Position numbers and translations under genes: made by a program
Shown here: piece after piece, positions 1 through 9,709 of the stretch
Position numbering within the stretch: the first letter of the stretch is position 1
Layout of the letters: every line of letters starts with the position of its first letter
Notes under the pieces: generated by a model
What the model was told of the DNA's origin: nothing
Seen by the model: the letters and a program-made list of their open reading frames with translations, nothing else
The model's database searches: none
Assembly (NCBI GenBank): GCA_047404195.1
Contig: JBDOIU010000018.1
Span: forward strand, 1-64,000
Direction of reading: 5' to 3'
Source of the DNA: JAJRRL01 sp047404195
GTDB lineage: Bacteria > Pseudomonadota > Gammaproteobacteria > JAJRRL01
DNA length: 64,000 nt

Positions 1-389
1 AAGAAAATTATCTCTATCAGTTGAAAACCAAATTTTGAAGTGTTGAAATAAATTTAAACCTTGTGTACGCATACTTGACCCTCTCTTATGTTAGTTAATA
101 TGTTGATATAGCGTGTATTGTGTCGCCATATGACAATATATTAACCCATTATAGGTCAAATGTAAAGCAATTCTTCTTTTGTTTTGTGATTCACTCTCAT
201 TATGCATCAAATGCTGTGATGAAGGTCTATTGATGGTTGCACAACTGCCTGCCATCAAGAGCTATGGCTATCTCTGTGGCAGTGCTGAGCAAAATAAGCC
301 TGTTATGGCATCAGTATTCGTGGCACTATAGCGCCAATCTGCGATCTAAAAAAGCTGAGCGTGACGTTTCAGGTGTACAGTGATGTACA
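1..389. other. Intergenic stretch at left edge
   Basis: No credible gene is visible here. The stretch is AT-rich. The only structure noted is an inverted repeat (GTGTAC, 6-nt spacer, GTACAC) at 373-390, right at the 3' end of the GDSL hydrolase gene. It could form a small hairpin after that gene, but it lacks a T-run on the relevant strand, so a terminator is not claimed. Confidence 0.5.
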
Positions 390-2675
390 CTAATTGAGTG
401 AGCTTGGTCTTTGGCTGCTGCCCTCAACCATTTCCACTTCATAAGTCTGTTTGCTTCCAGGCTGTACGTTGGGTTGATCGCTAAAAAATCCCACTGTCGA
501 GGCCAAGCTATCAGCCTGGTCCGTACTTTTTCTGAATTCATTCGCTTTATGTTGATCAAGATAGGCTTTGATACGTTCCTCTCTATAACCTTCTTTGAGC
601 GTCCAACGCCCAGCAGCATTTTTATTGATGTCTTTCATGAGGTGTGGATGTTGTCTTTTCAGCGATTTCACACAAGCTAAGTTATCTTCATTTAAATGTT
701 GTACGAGTGCTTGCCGCAATGCGATTTGAGACAATGGATCATTGTCATCTACTGAAAAAATATCATCTTGAGAGAGATAATGGTTTTCTTGTAGCACTCG
801 ACCGATCATGCCAGCATCGGAAGAATTGAATAGCTTTCGCATGACATTGGCTTCAGATTGAACGAATTGATAAATGTTATTCAGGTACTTGCTCCGGTCA
901 GCATCCGGCATCGGTAAGTAACGCTCTTCATCAGGACACCAGAATATCGAATCAACTTTCACGCCAACATATTCGGATACTTCTGAGTGAGCATGGTAGA
1001 ATACATAATTGAGTCGATCACCATCGGCAGCACGGCAAGATCCAAGTTCAAGGGAAGGTCTTTGTGTGCGTTTGAGTGCTTTGTCATAGGCTCTTGTGAT
1101 AGCAGCGTTCATCGCAGCATCTTCGCCAAATTTCAGTTTTGCATTGCCCCAGAAATCGATTGAAACCACATTCAGTTTAGCAAGAATTTTCAGGCTGCGC
1201 TTGCCACCATTGAAAAAGGCATGGCAGAAAATGTCAGATAGTTCGGGTGTATTAACGCAGCTGCTAAATAGTCTTGATTTAGACCATCTTGAAAAGCTCT
1301 TATCTTTCTGATATCGCGCTAGATAATCTTTTAAGAAAGCAATTTTCAGAAACTCTTCTGGGTTAACCTTACCTTCTGTTTCTCGACTAAATTCAACTTT
1401 TTTGAAGCGCTTAGAGTCTAGTGTGGAAAGGCTGCTAAGTGTGCTTTGGATGTCTTTTGCCCAGAGCTCGGCCATGGTTGTCATGTAGTCAAAGGGTGGT
1501 TTCTCATTGGCTTTCGGTGCGTTTTTAGGGTGATCTCCAGTGATGAAATGCTGCATGAAGCCTTGACTGATGTCATTGTAAAAGCTACCAGCAGGGTGGA
1601 CATCATTATAAAAGCAGGCTGTTTTTCTTTTTTCTAATAATGCATCTTTCTCTTCTTGTGTTGTCGCTTTTTGTATTTGATGATCTATCTCGGAAGTCAT
1701 GCTGTTTCGGTCTTCTGCAGATGCGTTTGCCCATGTGTGCCCAAATGGCTCGTTAATGTCATATAGATCAAGTGAAAGGCCTTCATTATTTTCAGCCCTG
1801 AGTTTTTCTATCTCTGCTCTTAATTGAGCATTCATATATTCGCACATGGTATGCACATGAAAAATCTCTGCAGCAGTGGTTTGTTGATAGCGTGGTGTCA
1901 ATGAGATATCTGGTAGAGTCACTAATGTAAACTTTCGATAACCTGCTTTGTAGAGCTCTCTCACATTGTGAAGGCGAGCTGCAACTGCACGGTCCGCAAT
2001 ATCATATGTCATGCTTGAGTTAACGGTGATGTAGTCATTGGCTCCTGACAAGTCAATGATTCGTTTCCTCGCTTTGGCATCGGTAGTGGTGTTCTCAGCA
2101 GCTTCGTCACGCAAGAATTTATCTCTTTCAGTATCCAGGCATGGTACAAGGAATCTTGCCAGTGTATGTGCGACATCAGCAACACCTGTACCAACTTGGT
2201 AACTGTAATTATGTGCTGAGGCGCCACCAACGGCATAATTCTTCATCACAAGGTTGCCGTCGAATTGAATTCGATCTGATTGGCTGCCGCCTAGAAATTC
2301 TTTGAACTCATCAAAGGAGGGCATTTTGTTGTGTTTTTCTTTGTATTGGCTCACACCGACATAGATAGTCATGTAGTCTACCCAGTTCAGAGAGTCTGAG
2401 AACCGCCCTGTGTCCGAGTCAGCTAGGCCTGCCCATTGTCCAACATCAAGAAATCCAAATAGTTTTGTTTCATAGAGGTGTTTAGGGTCGCTGAGACTGT
2501 CACCAAATACAACAACTTGATTCAACTCATGTTCTTGAATATATGCAAGAATTTGTTGCATTTTTTCTGAATCTTGGAAGTGTTCATCCCATAGTTTTTT
2601 GACTTGCTTGTAGGCATCTTGCGCTGCTTTTTCTTCAATCGTCTGATTGCGCGCTTCATCTGACAGTTTTGGCAT
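390..2675 (-). CDS. Large GDSL/SGNH-family lipase or esterase with unknown C-terminal half
   Basis: A 761-residue protein whose N-terminal half is an SGNH hydrolase, expected to cleave ester bonds in lipids or other acyl substrates. Block I is VVVFGDSLSD (Ser60), block II is in AVGGAS near 150, block III is GAND (Asn213) and block V is NDVHPAG (Asp358, His360), so the catalytic residues are complete. The C-terminal 380 residues match nothing I recognise. No signal peptide or membrane segment is visible, so a cytoplasmic protein or a substrate of a signal-peptide-independent secretion system is possible (inference). I chose the ATG at 2675 because GAGGA lies 9 nt upstream. An in-frame TTG at 2684 directly abuts that Shine-Dalgarno sequence. 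The gene stands alone. Confidence 0.8.
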   Translation of the reverse strand: MPKLSDEARNQTIEEKAAQDAYKQVKKLWDEHFQDSEKMQQILAYIQEHELNQVVVFGDSLSDPKHLYETKLFGFLDVGQWAGLADSDTGRFSDSLNWVDYMTIYVGVSQYKEKHNKMPSFDEFKEFLGGSQSDRIQFDGNLVMKNYAVGGASAHNYSYQVGTGVADVAHTLARFLVPCLDTERDKFLRDEAAENTTTDAKARKRIIDLSGANDYITVNSSMTYDIADRAVAARLHNVRELYKAGYRKFTLVTLPDISLTPRYQQTTAAEIFHVHTMCEYMNAQLRAEIEKLRAENNEGLSLDLYDINEPFGHTWANASAEDRNSMTSEIDHQIQKATTQEEKDALLEKRKTACFYNDVHPAGSFYNDISQGFMQHFITGDHPKNAPKANEKPPFDYMTTMAELWAKDIQSTLSSLSTLDSKRFKKVEFSRETEGKVNPEEFLKIAFLKDYLARYQKDKSFSRWSKSRLFSSCVNTPELSDIFCHAFFNGGKRSLKILAKLNVVSIDFWGNAKLKFGEDAAMNAAITRAYDKALKRTQRPSLELGSCRAADGDRLNYVFYHAHSEVSEYVGVKVDSIFWCPDEERYLPMPDADRSKYLNNIYQFVQSEANVMRKLFNSSDAGMIGRVLQENHYLSQDDIFSVDDNDPLSQIALRQALVQHLNEDNLACVKSLKRQHPHLMKDINKNAAGRWTLKEGYREERIKAYLDQHKANEFRKSTDQADSLASTVGFFSDQPNVQPGSKQTYEVEMVEGSSQRPSSLN

Positions 2676-3417
2676 GGCTTTCAATCCTCATTCTTGCGAC
2701 TCTACTCATAATATAACAGAAATTTGATAAAATATCATCAATGCTGATTCACTATTTGCCTATCTATCAGCCATCTTGCAAAAATCTCCCCTGATACAGA
2801 GGCTTAACTGCAGCATAAAAAGCCTGCTTGCCAGCATGTTTGATGATTGAAGTCGTCATATGTCATATTACACCGAGTCTGCCACAGAGCTAACCGAACT
2901 TAAGATGAAGGATAGCTGTATGCAGTTTTATTCGGTTTCCTATTTCGGCATCTTATCTGCTTGCCTTCTACGCTGGTAAGAGGTTGGTGCTGCAGAACTT
3001 GGATGCATGTGCATTTCATTAAAAAGCAAACAGCGTAGGTGTATTTGTATCGTTGCGTGGGAGATTAAATATTATTGTTCAGTGGTTTTCTTATCGAGTG
3101 ATGGCTTATGGTGACAGCATATAGCCTGCGATGTTGTGTATTGAATTTCTGAATGATCACACTTCTTGCGTGAGTCGTTTGAAACGACTTCATACTTGTT
3201 GCAATGCGGTTAGATTTGGACTTGAGCAAAGTGTTCATTGTCAGTGGTCATCGATTTGAGCATGATTTCCCAAAATAGCGCCCGTGAGATGGCCTTAGAG
3301 TTAACATCAGATTTTTTCTATCTATTCATATTGGCATACATTCAGTTGTAAAGTTTTGCCAACATATATTTCATAATAAGACATCAACTCTTTCACCTCA
3401 CGTTAAGGCTCACTTCA
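2676..3417. other. 742-bp gap without genes
   Basis: No reading frame here has codon content or a ribosome site that I would call a gene. The gap must contain the promoter for the hydrolase and the 3' end of the membrane-protein gene. One perfect short palindrome lies at 3173-3189. The length is unusual beside the tight packing elsewhere and may reflect a decayed gene, but no recognisable remnant was found. Confidence 0.4.
3173..3189. repeat. 17-bp palindrome
   Basis: AGTCGTTT and AAACGACT flank a single central G. The one-base centre makes a protein-binding site more natural than a hairpin. No neighbouring gene start is close enough to assign a role. Confidence 0.3.
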
Positions 3418-5052
3418 CTAGTCAATTGATAGGGATCGGATCCCAGGAGTCACATCATCACCTTGGGCGTTTATAACGGACTGTTCTGTGTTGCTCGTCT
3501 CATCGTTAAAATCTTGGTTTCGGTGTACAAGACGACTTGTAGCAGCCATGTATATAATACACCCAACAACGAACAATCCGAGTGTGGCTCCCAGTGCGGC
3601 TGGTAGATAAGTTGAGATACCTTTAAGAAGCGTTGTACCAAGATGTGTAGAAAACAGTTTGGTGAAAAACGCATGGACTTGTGGAATACTGCCAACGATC
3701 AGTGATGTGCCGAGTAATGCACCTAGGGAAATCAGAAGAATTTTACCAAATCCAAGCAAATTGTATCCAGTTGCATTTCTATCACTATTGCCTAGAGCTT
3801 TACTCGCATCTTCCTGCGTAGTGATTTCTTTACGCCACTGGGATTTTGCATAAGGACTTAGGGAACCCCAACACATCAAGTATTGCCCATTACGCTTAAG
3901 TCTAGACTGCTTTAGTGCGTATCTGTGTGCTTTGATGAGTGTCGCTGTTAGGTAACACAGGGCGATTATGGCGGCTCCGGTAGCGACCACGGCAGGCAAT
4001 ACACCAATACTGCGAATGCTAACAGATGTGGCATGTCCAATAGCGACAATCGCTGCCGACAGACCATAGGTTGCTGCTGTCATCAAGCCAATAGCCGCAG
4101 AGAATCCAAGAGCAATCCCCCCAGTTGCAAGAATACCCCAAGCAATTGCGACATTATTTCTGTGATTAGATTTAAAGATACTTTTTTGACCAGGTTGATG
4201 GCCAGCTCTGAAGTAAACAAGATTTTGCCGAACAGCCAAAAGGTCGTTGATGATACCATAGGTCAAGATACCCAAGCAGATGATGCTGGCTACAGTGAGA
4301 TATAGCATCGTTGTTTCGACACCGGATGGTATATGAGTGAAACAAGATGCGACGAGTACAGCTGGTGGCGCTGATAACAGTAATGCGGCAGTTGAGTATA
4401 TGTAGACTCCTATTGTCATACTTCTGTTGATTTTTATGCTGTTGGCATTGGTACCGTACTCACTAGAAAGTACGTAGTTAATGTACTCAAAATAGGACGT
4501 CCATTTATGTTCATATCCATACCCATTATTATATTCCTGTTCAAACATAATGGTTGTGATTTTCTTAAGCTCATTAATCCATTCTTGCTGCTGTTGACTG
4601 GATTTGTAAATTTTCATGAGGCTTATGTTGAGTTCACGTAGTTTATCAGATTCAATGGATAATGCTGCGTTTACTTTCATTTTATTTAAGATTTTGGTTG
4701 CCCTTTGAATAGCAAGCAGTTCACAAATCTTCTTTTCAATTTCACTGAGTGAATTATGCCATTGCTCATTCTGCATCATATCACTAAAACTCTCTCTGAG
4801 ACTAACACAAAGTTGATTCAAGGCCTCCAAGCTCATACATGGTCGTACTAGGCTCTGTCGCCTTTTTTGTTCTAGCTCTGAAATTGTAGTGAGTAAGTTC
4901 ACACCCTGTATTGCAGCAGGTAATTCTCGCACGGCATTCGTACATAAACTCTTTAAGGATTTGAATAGTGTGCTTGTCCAGGTTTTAGATGGTGTGGCTT
5001 GCTTGACCAAGCCTATCCAAGTTTCGAGTATTTTTTCGCGTTGATTTTGCAT
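3418..5052 (-). CDS. Hypothetical multi-pass membrane protein
   Basis: A 544-residue protein with no family I recognise. The first 200 residues are soluble, helical and charged. From about residue 210 to 500 there are roughly six hydrophobic helices arranged in three pairs, separated by basic loops. The last 40 residues form a polar acidic tail ending RSLSID. No N-terminal signal peptide is visible. AAGGG lies shortly before the ATG. It stands alone between two long gaps or divergent genes. The design (long soluble head, paired helices, polar tail) recurs in several other unknown proteins of this window, which suggests a secreted effector or inner-membrane family. This is inference only. Confidence 0.65.
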   Translation of the reverse strand: MQNQREKILETWIGLVKQATPSKTWTSTLFKSLKSLCTNAVRELPAAIQGVNLLTTISELEQKRRQSLVRPCMSLEALNQLCVSLRESFSDMMQNEQWHNSLSEIEKKICELLAIQRATKILNKMKVNAALSIESDKLRELNISLMKIYKSSQQQQEWINELKKITTIMFEQEYNNGYGYEHKWTSYFEYINYVLSSEYGTNANSIKINRSMTIGVYIYSTAALLLSAPPAVLVASCFTHIPSGVETTMLYLTVASIICLGILTYGIINDLLAVRQNLVYFRAGHQPGQKSIFKSNHRNNVAIAWGILATGGIALGFSAAIGLMTAATYGLSAAIVAIGHATSVSIRSIGVLPAVVATGAAIIALCYLTATLIKAHRYALKQSRLKRNGQYLMCWGSLSPYAKSQWRKEITTQEDASKALGNSDRNATGYNLLGFGKILLISLGALLGTSLIVGSIPQVHAFFTKLFSTHLGTTLLKGISTYLPAALGATLGLFVVGCIIYMAATSRLVHRNQDFNDETSNTEQSVINAQGDDVTPGIRSLSID

Positions 5053-5312
5053 TGATTACCCTTTCTAAATAGTTCGTGTAACTGAATAATGAGATTTTTA
5101 AGATTACTCATTTTGCACAGGGTTGTCAAGTTCGTGTGACCTGTTATTCGTATTGATGATGTAATTATCGGTCTAAAGCGATGTGCATATCGTAACATTC
5201 ATTGCTGTGGCCTCGATCTGCTGTTACAGTATGGTCTAACTATGACGAGCGTGACATCCTTTCCTGTTACGCTGATGTCCTTGATTTTGCAGTTGTTTTT
5301 AGAGGTGTTCGC

Positions 5313-6611
5313 ATGCAGATTTGTTATGTTAAACGCAGCCAGTTGTCTGGTGCTTGTCGGCTACCGGCCTCTAAGTCACAAAGTATGCGCGCCTTGTTGT
5401 TTGCTGCCTTGGCTGAGGGTGTCTCTGAGCTATCGGGTTTGCTGCCGTCACCAGATATACAGGCGATGATACGTGCCTGTGAGCAAATTGGCGCCCAAGT
5501 GAGTGAGCGCGATCAGATTCTCTCAGTGCGGGGCATTGCTGGGCAGCTGACTGATTTATCCGGGCAAGTGATTGATGCTGGCAATTCAGGACAGGTTTTG
5601 CGTTTTATGGCGTGCATGGCTGCGCTGCAGGCTGGAGAGTGTGTTTTGACTGGCGATCATTCTATTTGTACACGACGGCCAGTGACGCCTTTGCTGGAAG
5701 CGCTTCCATTACTGGGTGCAGAATGTGAAGCGGTAGACGCGAATCAACACGCGCCAATTAGAGTGAAAGGGCCATTGATTCATCGCAAAACGACCTTATG
5801 TGGCCAGGATTCACAACCCGTTTCAGGATTACTCATGGCGGCACCGTTTTCATCTCAAGGTATAGCACTGACGGTACTTTCGGCCGGTGAAAGGCCTTGG
5901 ATTGACTTGACGCTCTCCTGGTTGGATCGCTGTAAGATAGTTTATCAGCGACAGGGTTATCATTTTTTTGAGATTGAGGGTCATCAGTCAATATCTGCTT
6001 TTAATTATCATGTACCCGGCGATCTCAGTACATTATCGTTTCCATTGGTGGCCGCACTCATCACCGAGTCACCATTGACTATTTCAGGCGTGGACCTGTC
6101 AGAGCCACAAGGTGACAAGGCGCTCATTGATATTGTGCGGCAGATGGGTGCAGATGTGCGATACGATGCTGCTAAGCAACAATGTATGGTTATGCCAGGT
6201 CAGCAACTACAAGGCATTGATATTGACATTAATCACTGCATTGACACCATAGCCATACTGGCTGTTTTAGCCTGTTTTGCACAAGGTGACAGCATCATTT
6301 GTGGTGCGCGTATTGCGCGCAAGAAAGAATGTGATCGCTTAGCAGTGATGACTGCACAGCTGAACCGAATGGGTGGTTGTGTGCGTGAAACTGAAGATGG
6401 TTTACATATTTCGCCGCGGCGCTTGCGGGCAGCACGTTTGTCGGCACATGCAGATCACCGCGTTGCGATGGCATTGGCTGTTGCGGCTATGGCATGTGAT
6501 GGGCGGAGTGAGATCGTTGGTTCAGAGTGCATGATGAAAAGTTATCCGCAATTTGTTGTAGATTTTCAGGCGCTGGGTGCACAGATATCACAAGAGGTGA
6601 CTGATGCCTAA
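5313..6611 (+). CDS. aroA: 3-phosphoshikimate 1-carboxyvinyltransferase (EPSP synthase)
   Basis: Sixth step of the shikimate pathway: joins phosphoenolpyruvate to shikimate 3-phosphate in the cytoplasm. The protein begins MQICYVKRSQLSGACRLPAS and carries the substrate-binding KSQSMRALL near residue 20, the DAGNSG motif near 90, the RP(V)TPLL segment near 125, and the C-terminal KKECDRL and DHRVAMAL motifs. At 432 residues it has the family length. A longer frame begins at 5202, but the ATG at 5313 has AGAGG 8 nt upstream and matches the family N-terminus. Its stop overlaps the start of aroK by 8 nt, so the two are translated from one message. Confidence 0.95.
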   Translation: MQICYVKRSQLSGACRLPASKSQSMRALLFAALAEGVSELSGLLPSPDIQAMIRACEQIGAQVSERDQILSVRGIAGQLTDLSGQVIDAGNSGQVLRFMACMAALQAGECVLTGDHSICTRRPVTPLLEALPLLGAECEAVDANQHAPIRVKGPLIHRKTTLCGQDSQPVSGLLMAAPFSSQGIALTVLSAGERPWIDLTLSWLDRCKIVYQRQGYHFFEIEGHQSISAFNYHVPGDLSTLSFPLVAALITESPLTISGVDLSEPQGDKALIDIVRQMGADVRYDAAKQQCMVMPGQQLQGIDIDINHCIDTIAILAVLACFAQGDSIICGARIARKKECDRLAVMTAQLNRMGGCVRETEDGLHISPRRLRAARLSAHADHRVAMALAVAAMACDGRSEIVGSECMMKSYPQFVVDFQALGAQISQEVTDA

Positions 6612-7128
6612 TCATTTGGTTTTAGTGGGAATGCGGTGTGTTGGCAAAAGCAGTGTGGGTGCTGAGTGTGCAACATTGTTCAAACGCGAATACATTGACT
6701 TGGATGAACGTATTTGTGCACAGTCAGTATTGCCAGTGACCAACATCACAGACTGCTATCGGCAGCTGGGTGAACGTTCATTTCGGGCATTGGAAAGACA
6801 GGCGATGCTGTCATTGATTCAACAAACTCAGCCAGCTGTCATCGCGTTGGGCGGAGGGACTGTGCAAGATGCGCAGGGTGTGGCGCAGTGTCGTGCTTTG
6901 GGTAAAGTGATACATTTATCGTGTGACGTATCTATTCTCTATTCACGTTGGCGGGCGCGCCCACCAGCATACTGCCCGCAGCCGAGTGAGTCGGCCATTC
7001 AGGCATTACTTAGCAAACGCTTACCCCACCTGAAGGCAGCTGCAGATATGACACTCGACGTCAGTCACCACTCTGTGAAGCAAGCGGCAGAGGCGATTTG
7101 GCTTTGGTGGCAAGAAAACGTTGGATGA
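6604..7128 (+). CDS. aroK: Shikimate kinase
   Basis: A 174-residue kinase that phosphorylates shikimate, one step before AroA. It shows the P-loop GMRCVGKSS near residue 9, the shikimate-binding DLDERI near 32, the FRALE motif near 60, the GGG motif near 81 and an RARPPAY lid near 116. The start overlaps the aroA stop by 8 nt, consistent with translational coupling. Having aroA upstream of aroK in this way is uncommon; aroK usually sits next to aroB. The 3' end lies inside the opposite-strand pabA gene (68 shared bases). Confidence 0.92.
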   Translation: MPNHLVLVGMRCVGKSSVGAECATLFKREYIDLDERICAQSVLPVTNITDCYRQLGERSFRALERQAMLSLIQQTQPAVIALGGGTVQDAQGVAQCRALGKVIHLSCDVSILYSRWRARPPAYCPQPSESAIQALLSKRLPHLKAAADMTLDVSHHSVKQAAEAIWLWWQENVG

Positions 7129-7684
7129 GATGCAAGCCATGTTCACTTAAATATGCTTCGGGATGATATTGCACACCATACAGTGGATACACTCGATGTT
7201 GAATGGCCATGATCTCTTTTTCGATACCTGGATCCTCAGCCCATGCTGTGACTTCTAAGCAGTTTGGTAGACTACCTCTATCCACGATCAGTGAGTGGTA
7301 GCGCATGGCACGCATGGGGTTAGGCGTGTCGGCAAATAAAGTTGTGCCGCTATGCCAGACCTGAGATGTATAGCCGTGCATGAGCCGTGTTGCCGAAACA
7401 ATCTCAGCACCAAAAAAAGCGGCTAAACATTGATGGCCCAGACAGATACCCAATATCGGGAGTTGTTGGTGATATGCCGCAATCAATGCAAGGCTTTGAC
7501 CAGCATGCTGTGGATTACCTGGGCCGGGCGAGATCAGCAAGTGTGTGGCTTGGTAGGTTGCAATGTTTTGCAGGCTGGCACAATCGTTCAGCACAATATC
7601 GACACTGGCGCCAGCCATCCGACAATAGGCAGCAATGGTTTGCGTGAAGGAGTCATGGTTATCAATCAGTAGCACATGCGGCAT
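7061..7684 (-). CDS. pabA: Aminodeoxychorismate synthase, glutamine amidotransferase subunit
   Basis: A 207-residue class I glutamine amidotransferase that supplies ammonia from glutamine to PabB. The nucleophile motif GICLGHQ lies near residue 80, the MHGYTS segment near 104, and the catalytic HPE near 170. The MHG(K)TS-like signature and the PabB partner immediately upstream favour PabA over TrpG. A strong AGGAGG lies 6 nt before the ATG at 7684, and the gene overlaps the end of pabB by 23 nt. The last 68 bases overlap the aroK 3' end on the other strand, so the C-terminal tail (KAKSPLPLASQSGD) may be a poorly constrained extension. Confidence 0.92.
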   Translation of the reverse strand: MPHVLLIDNHDSFTQTIAAYCRMAGASVDIVLNDCASLQNIATYQATHLLISPGPGNPQHAGQSLALIAAYHQQLPILGICLGHQCLAAFFGAEIVSATRLMHGYTSQVWHSGTTLFADTPNPMRAMRYHSLIVDRGSLPNCLEVTAWAEDPGIEKEIMAIQHRVYPLYGVQYHPEAYLSEHGLHLIQRFLATKAKSPLPLASQSGD

Positions 7685-9461
7685 GCAAAGCCTCCTCTAT
7701 GCAAGTGATATCTGCTTGTACCAGGCCGGTGATGCTGTTACAGACCCAAATGCCATCACAGTCTAGACTGTCTGCGGGTGTAAAGCATTTCTCCTGCGCA
7801 TTTTTCTCATGCATGACATGTGTCCGCATAATGCCTGGTAAGCAGCCACAACTGAGTGGGGGTGTGAACCATTTGCCATTCTGACAAATAAAGATATTGT
7901 GGCGTGAGGTTTCACTGATATAGCCACATTGATTGATAAAAAGAACATCTTCGTTTTGCAGTGTACAGTGTTGTTGTCTGTATTGGTCGTAGACATTGCG
8001 AACCGAGGGGTGTGTCGTTTTATGCTGTAAAAAAGGGTTGTTATCGGCTATTTCTGAGTGTATGAGTTGCTTCAGTATGACCTGACTGCTTGCTTGGGTG
8101 GCTATAACCTTGATATCAATGTGGCCATTTTTGTGAATCGCACACCGTATCTTGTAATGTTGATCACCTTCGCAGTCAGTGACAGCTGCTTGAATTGCTG
8201 CGAGGGTATTTGTTGCGTTGAAGGCAAAGCCAAACACATCTGCACTATCAGCAAGACGTTGCATGTGTTGCTCATGATGTTGTAATCCAGTTTCACGCTG
8301 GTAGGCAATACTGGTAATCAATGCAAAATCCACTTGAACCGATTGTAGGAATGCTGCTTTCAGCAACATTTCTTGATACTCATCTTCTGGTACTGAATCT
8401 GCGATAATCCCACCGCCGATACCCACTTCAGCTTGTTGTGCATCGATATCTAATGTTCTGATCGCCACATTGAAGCAAGCGTCGCCATTGGGTTGTACGA
8501 TGCCAATACATCCCGTGTAGATGCCACGCTGACGCTGTTCGAGTTGCTGTATGATTTGTATGGTGCTGCGTTTGGGTACACCGGTGATAGAGCCACAAGG
8601 AAACAATGCGTATATGATATCAGTGAAGGTGACGCCTTCTCGTAATTGACACTGGATCGTCGACACCATTTGATGCAAAGTAGGATAGGTTTCAATGTGG
8701 CAACATTTTTGCACCTTAACACTGTCTGGCTCGGCAATGGCATGACAGTCATTGCGCAGCAAGTCAACGATCATAATATTCTCGGCGCGTGTTTTGGCTT
8801 GTGACTGCAGCATGTGCTTAAACTGTGCATCGGCTTTTGGAGTAACACCACGTTGCATGGTACCTTTCATTGGGCGTGTTGTTAACAATCGATCTTTTGT
8901 TTCAAAAAAAAGTTCTGGTGAGAGTGATACAATTTGTCGCTCACCAAAATGCAATAGTGCACTGTAACGCACAGGTTGTTGTTGTCTCAGCTGCCGATAA
9001 AGGTCGATGCTACAGCCGTGCATGCGCGCTGTCATGCGTGCAGTATAGTTAATTTGATAACTATTACCTGCTTGTAAGTGTGCTCGAATACTGTGTAAGT
9101 CTTTGTTATATTGCTGCCAGTCAGTTTCGCACTTAAGATGAGACAGTGTGCCCGGGCAGTTCTGGCTATGTGCTCTTAATAACTTATCCACAGCGGCATG
9201 TGGCATGAGTTCGTAATGTTCATATTGTACAAAGTGACATAGCGGCTGTTGCGAAGGCTTTATCAAGTGTTTCAATGTGTTATCACAATGAAAAACGGCT
9301 TCGTAATTAATGCAGCCGATCAATGGGTGCGGGCAAGCTTCTATTGCTGCTAAAACAGCAAGCAGTGAGTCATGGTCAGTCGCAATCATATCATGGTGAT
9401 CACCATGAAAGTAATGGCATAAGCCTTTGTTTTGTGTGTCTTCGAAGAGTGCGAAATGCAT
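7662..9461 (-). CDS. pabB: Aminodeoxychorismate synthase component I fused to aminodeoxychorismate lyase
   Basis: A 599-residue fusion. Residues 1 to about 360 are the chorismate-binding enzyme: QINYTARM near 140, RPMKGTMQRG near 195, and the CGSITGVPK segment near 290. The Lys in PMKGT is the residue that separates PabB from TrpE-type enzymes, which have Ala there. Residues from about 370 are a class IV PLP-dependent lyase (PabC): the probable PLP lysine is in LQHKTT (Lys481), followed by ISETSRHNIF and CGCLPGIMR. Together with PabA it converts chorismate and glutamine to p-aminobenzoate. The start at 9461 has TAGG 6-8 nt upstream. It converges on aroA-aroK, which makes its substrate precursor. 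Confidence 0.92.
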   Translation of the reverse strand: MHFALFEDTQNKGLCHYFHGDHHDMIATDHDSLLAVLAAIEACPHPLIGCINYEAVFHCDNTLKHLIKPSQQPLCHFVQYEHYELMPHAAVDKLLRAHSQNCPGTLSHLKCETDWQQYNKDLHSIRAHLQAGNSYQINYTARMTARMHGCSIDLYRQLRQQQPVRYSALLHFGERQIVSLSPELFFETKDRLLTTRPMKGTMQRGVTPKADAQFKHMLQSQAKTRAENIMIVDLLRNDCHAIAEPDSVKVQKCCHIETYPTLHQMVSTIQCQLREGVTFTDIIYALFPCGSITGVPKRSTIQIIQQLEQRQRGIYTGCIGIVQPNGDACFNVAIRTLDIDAQQAEVGIGGGIIADSVPEDEYQEMLLKAAFLQSVQVDFALITSIAYQRETGLQHHEQHMQRLADSADVFGFAFNATNTLAAIQAAVTDCEGDQHYKIRCAIHKNGHIDIKVIATQASSQVILKQLIHSEIADNNPFLQHKTTHPSVRNVYDQYRQQHCTLQNEDVLFINQCGYISETSRHNIFICQNGKWFTPPLSCGCLPGIMRTHVMHEKNAQEKCFTPADSLDCDGIWVCNSITGLVQADITCIEEALHAACATD

Positions 9462-9709
9462 TGATAACCTAAAAAAAACGAGTCATATCTGCATCATATC
9501 GGAATCAAACAGTCAGAAGCAATCTTTTTATACGCTGAGTGAGCAAAATAAATAGGTAGATTATTTTATTTGTTGGCTAGGTATTTGATTCTAAACAAAC
9601 GATTATAAAATGCGAATTTAAATTCACTGAAAAGCTTTTTTTTGCTTGGCAAGACCACTTTTATTTGCCACAATACGGTTTTCTTAGAGACCCCCTTGTG
9701 GAGAAGCAT

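Noticed and set aside
5202..5312. N-terminal extension of AroA
   Set aside because: The ATG at 5313 has a proper ribosome site and matches the family start; the extension has no family likeness.
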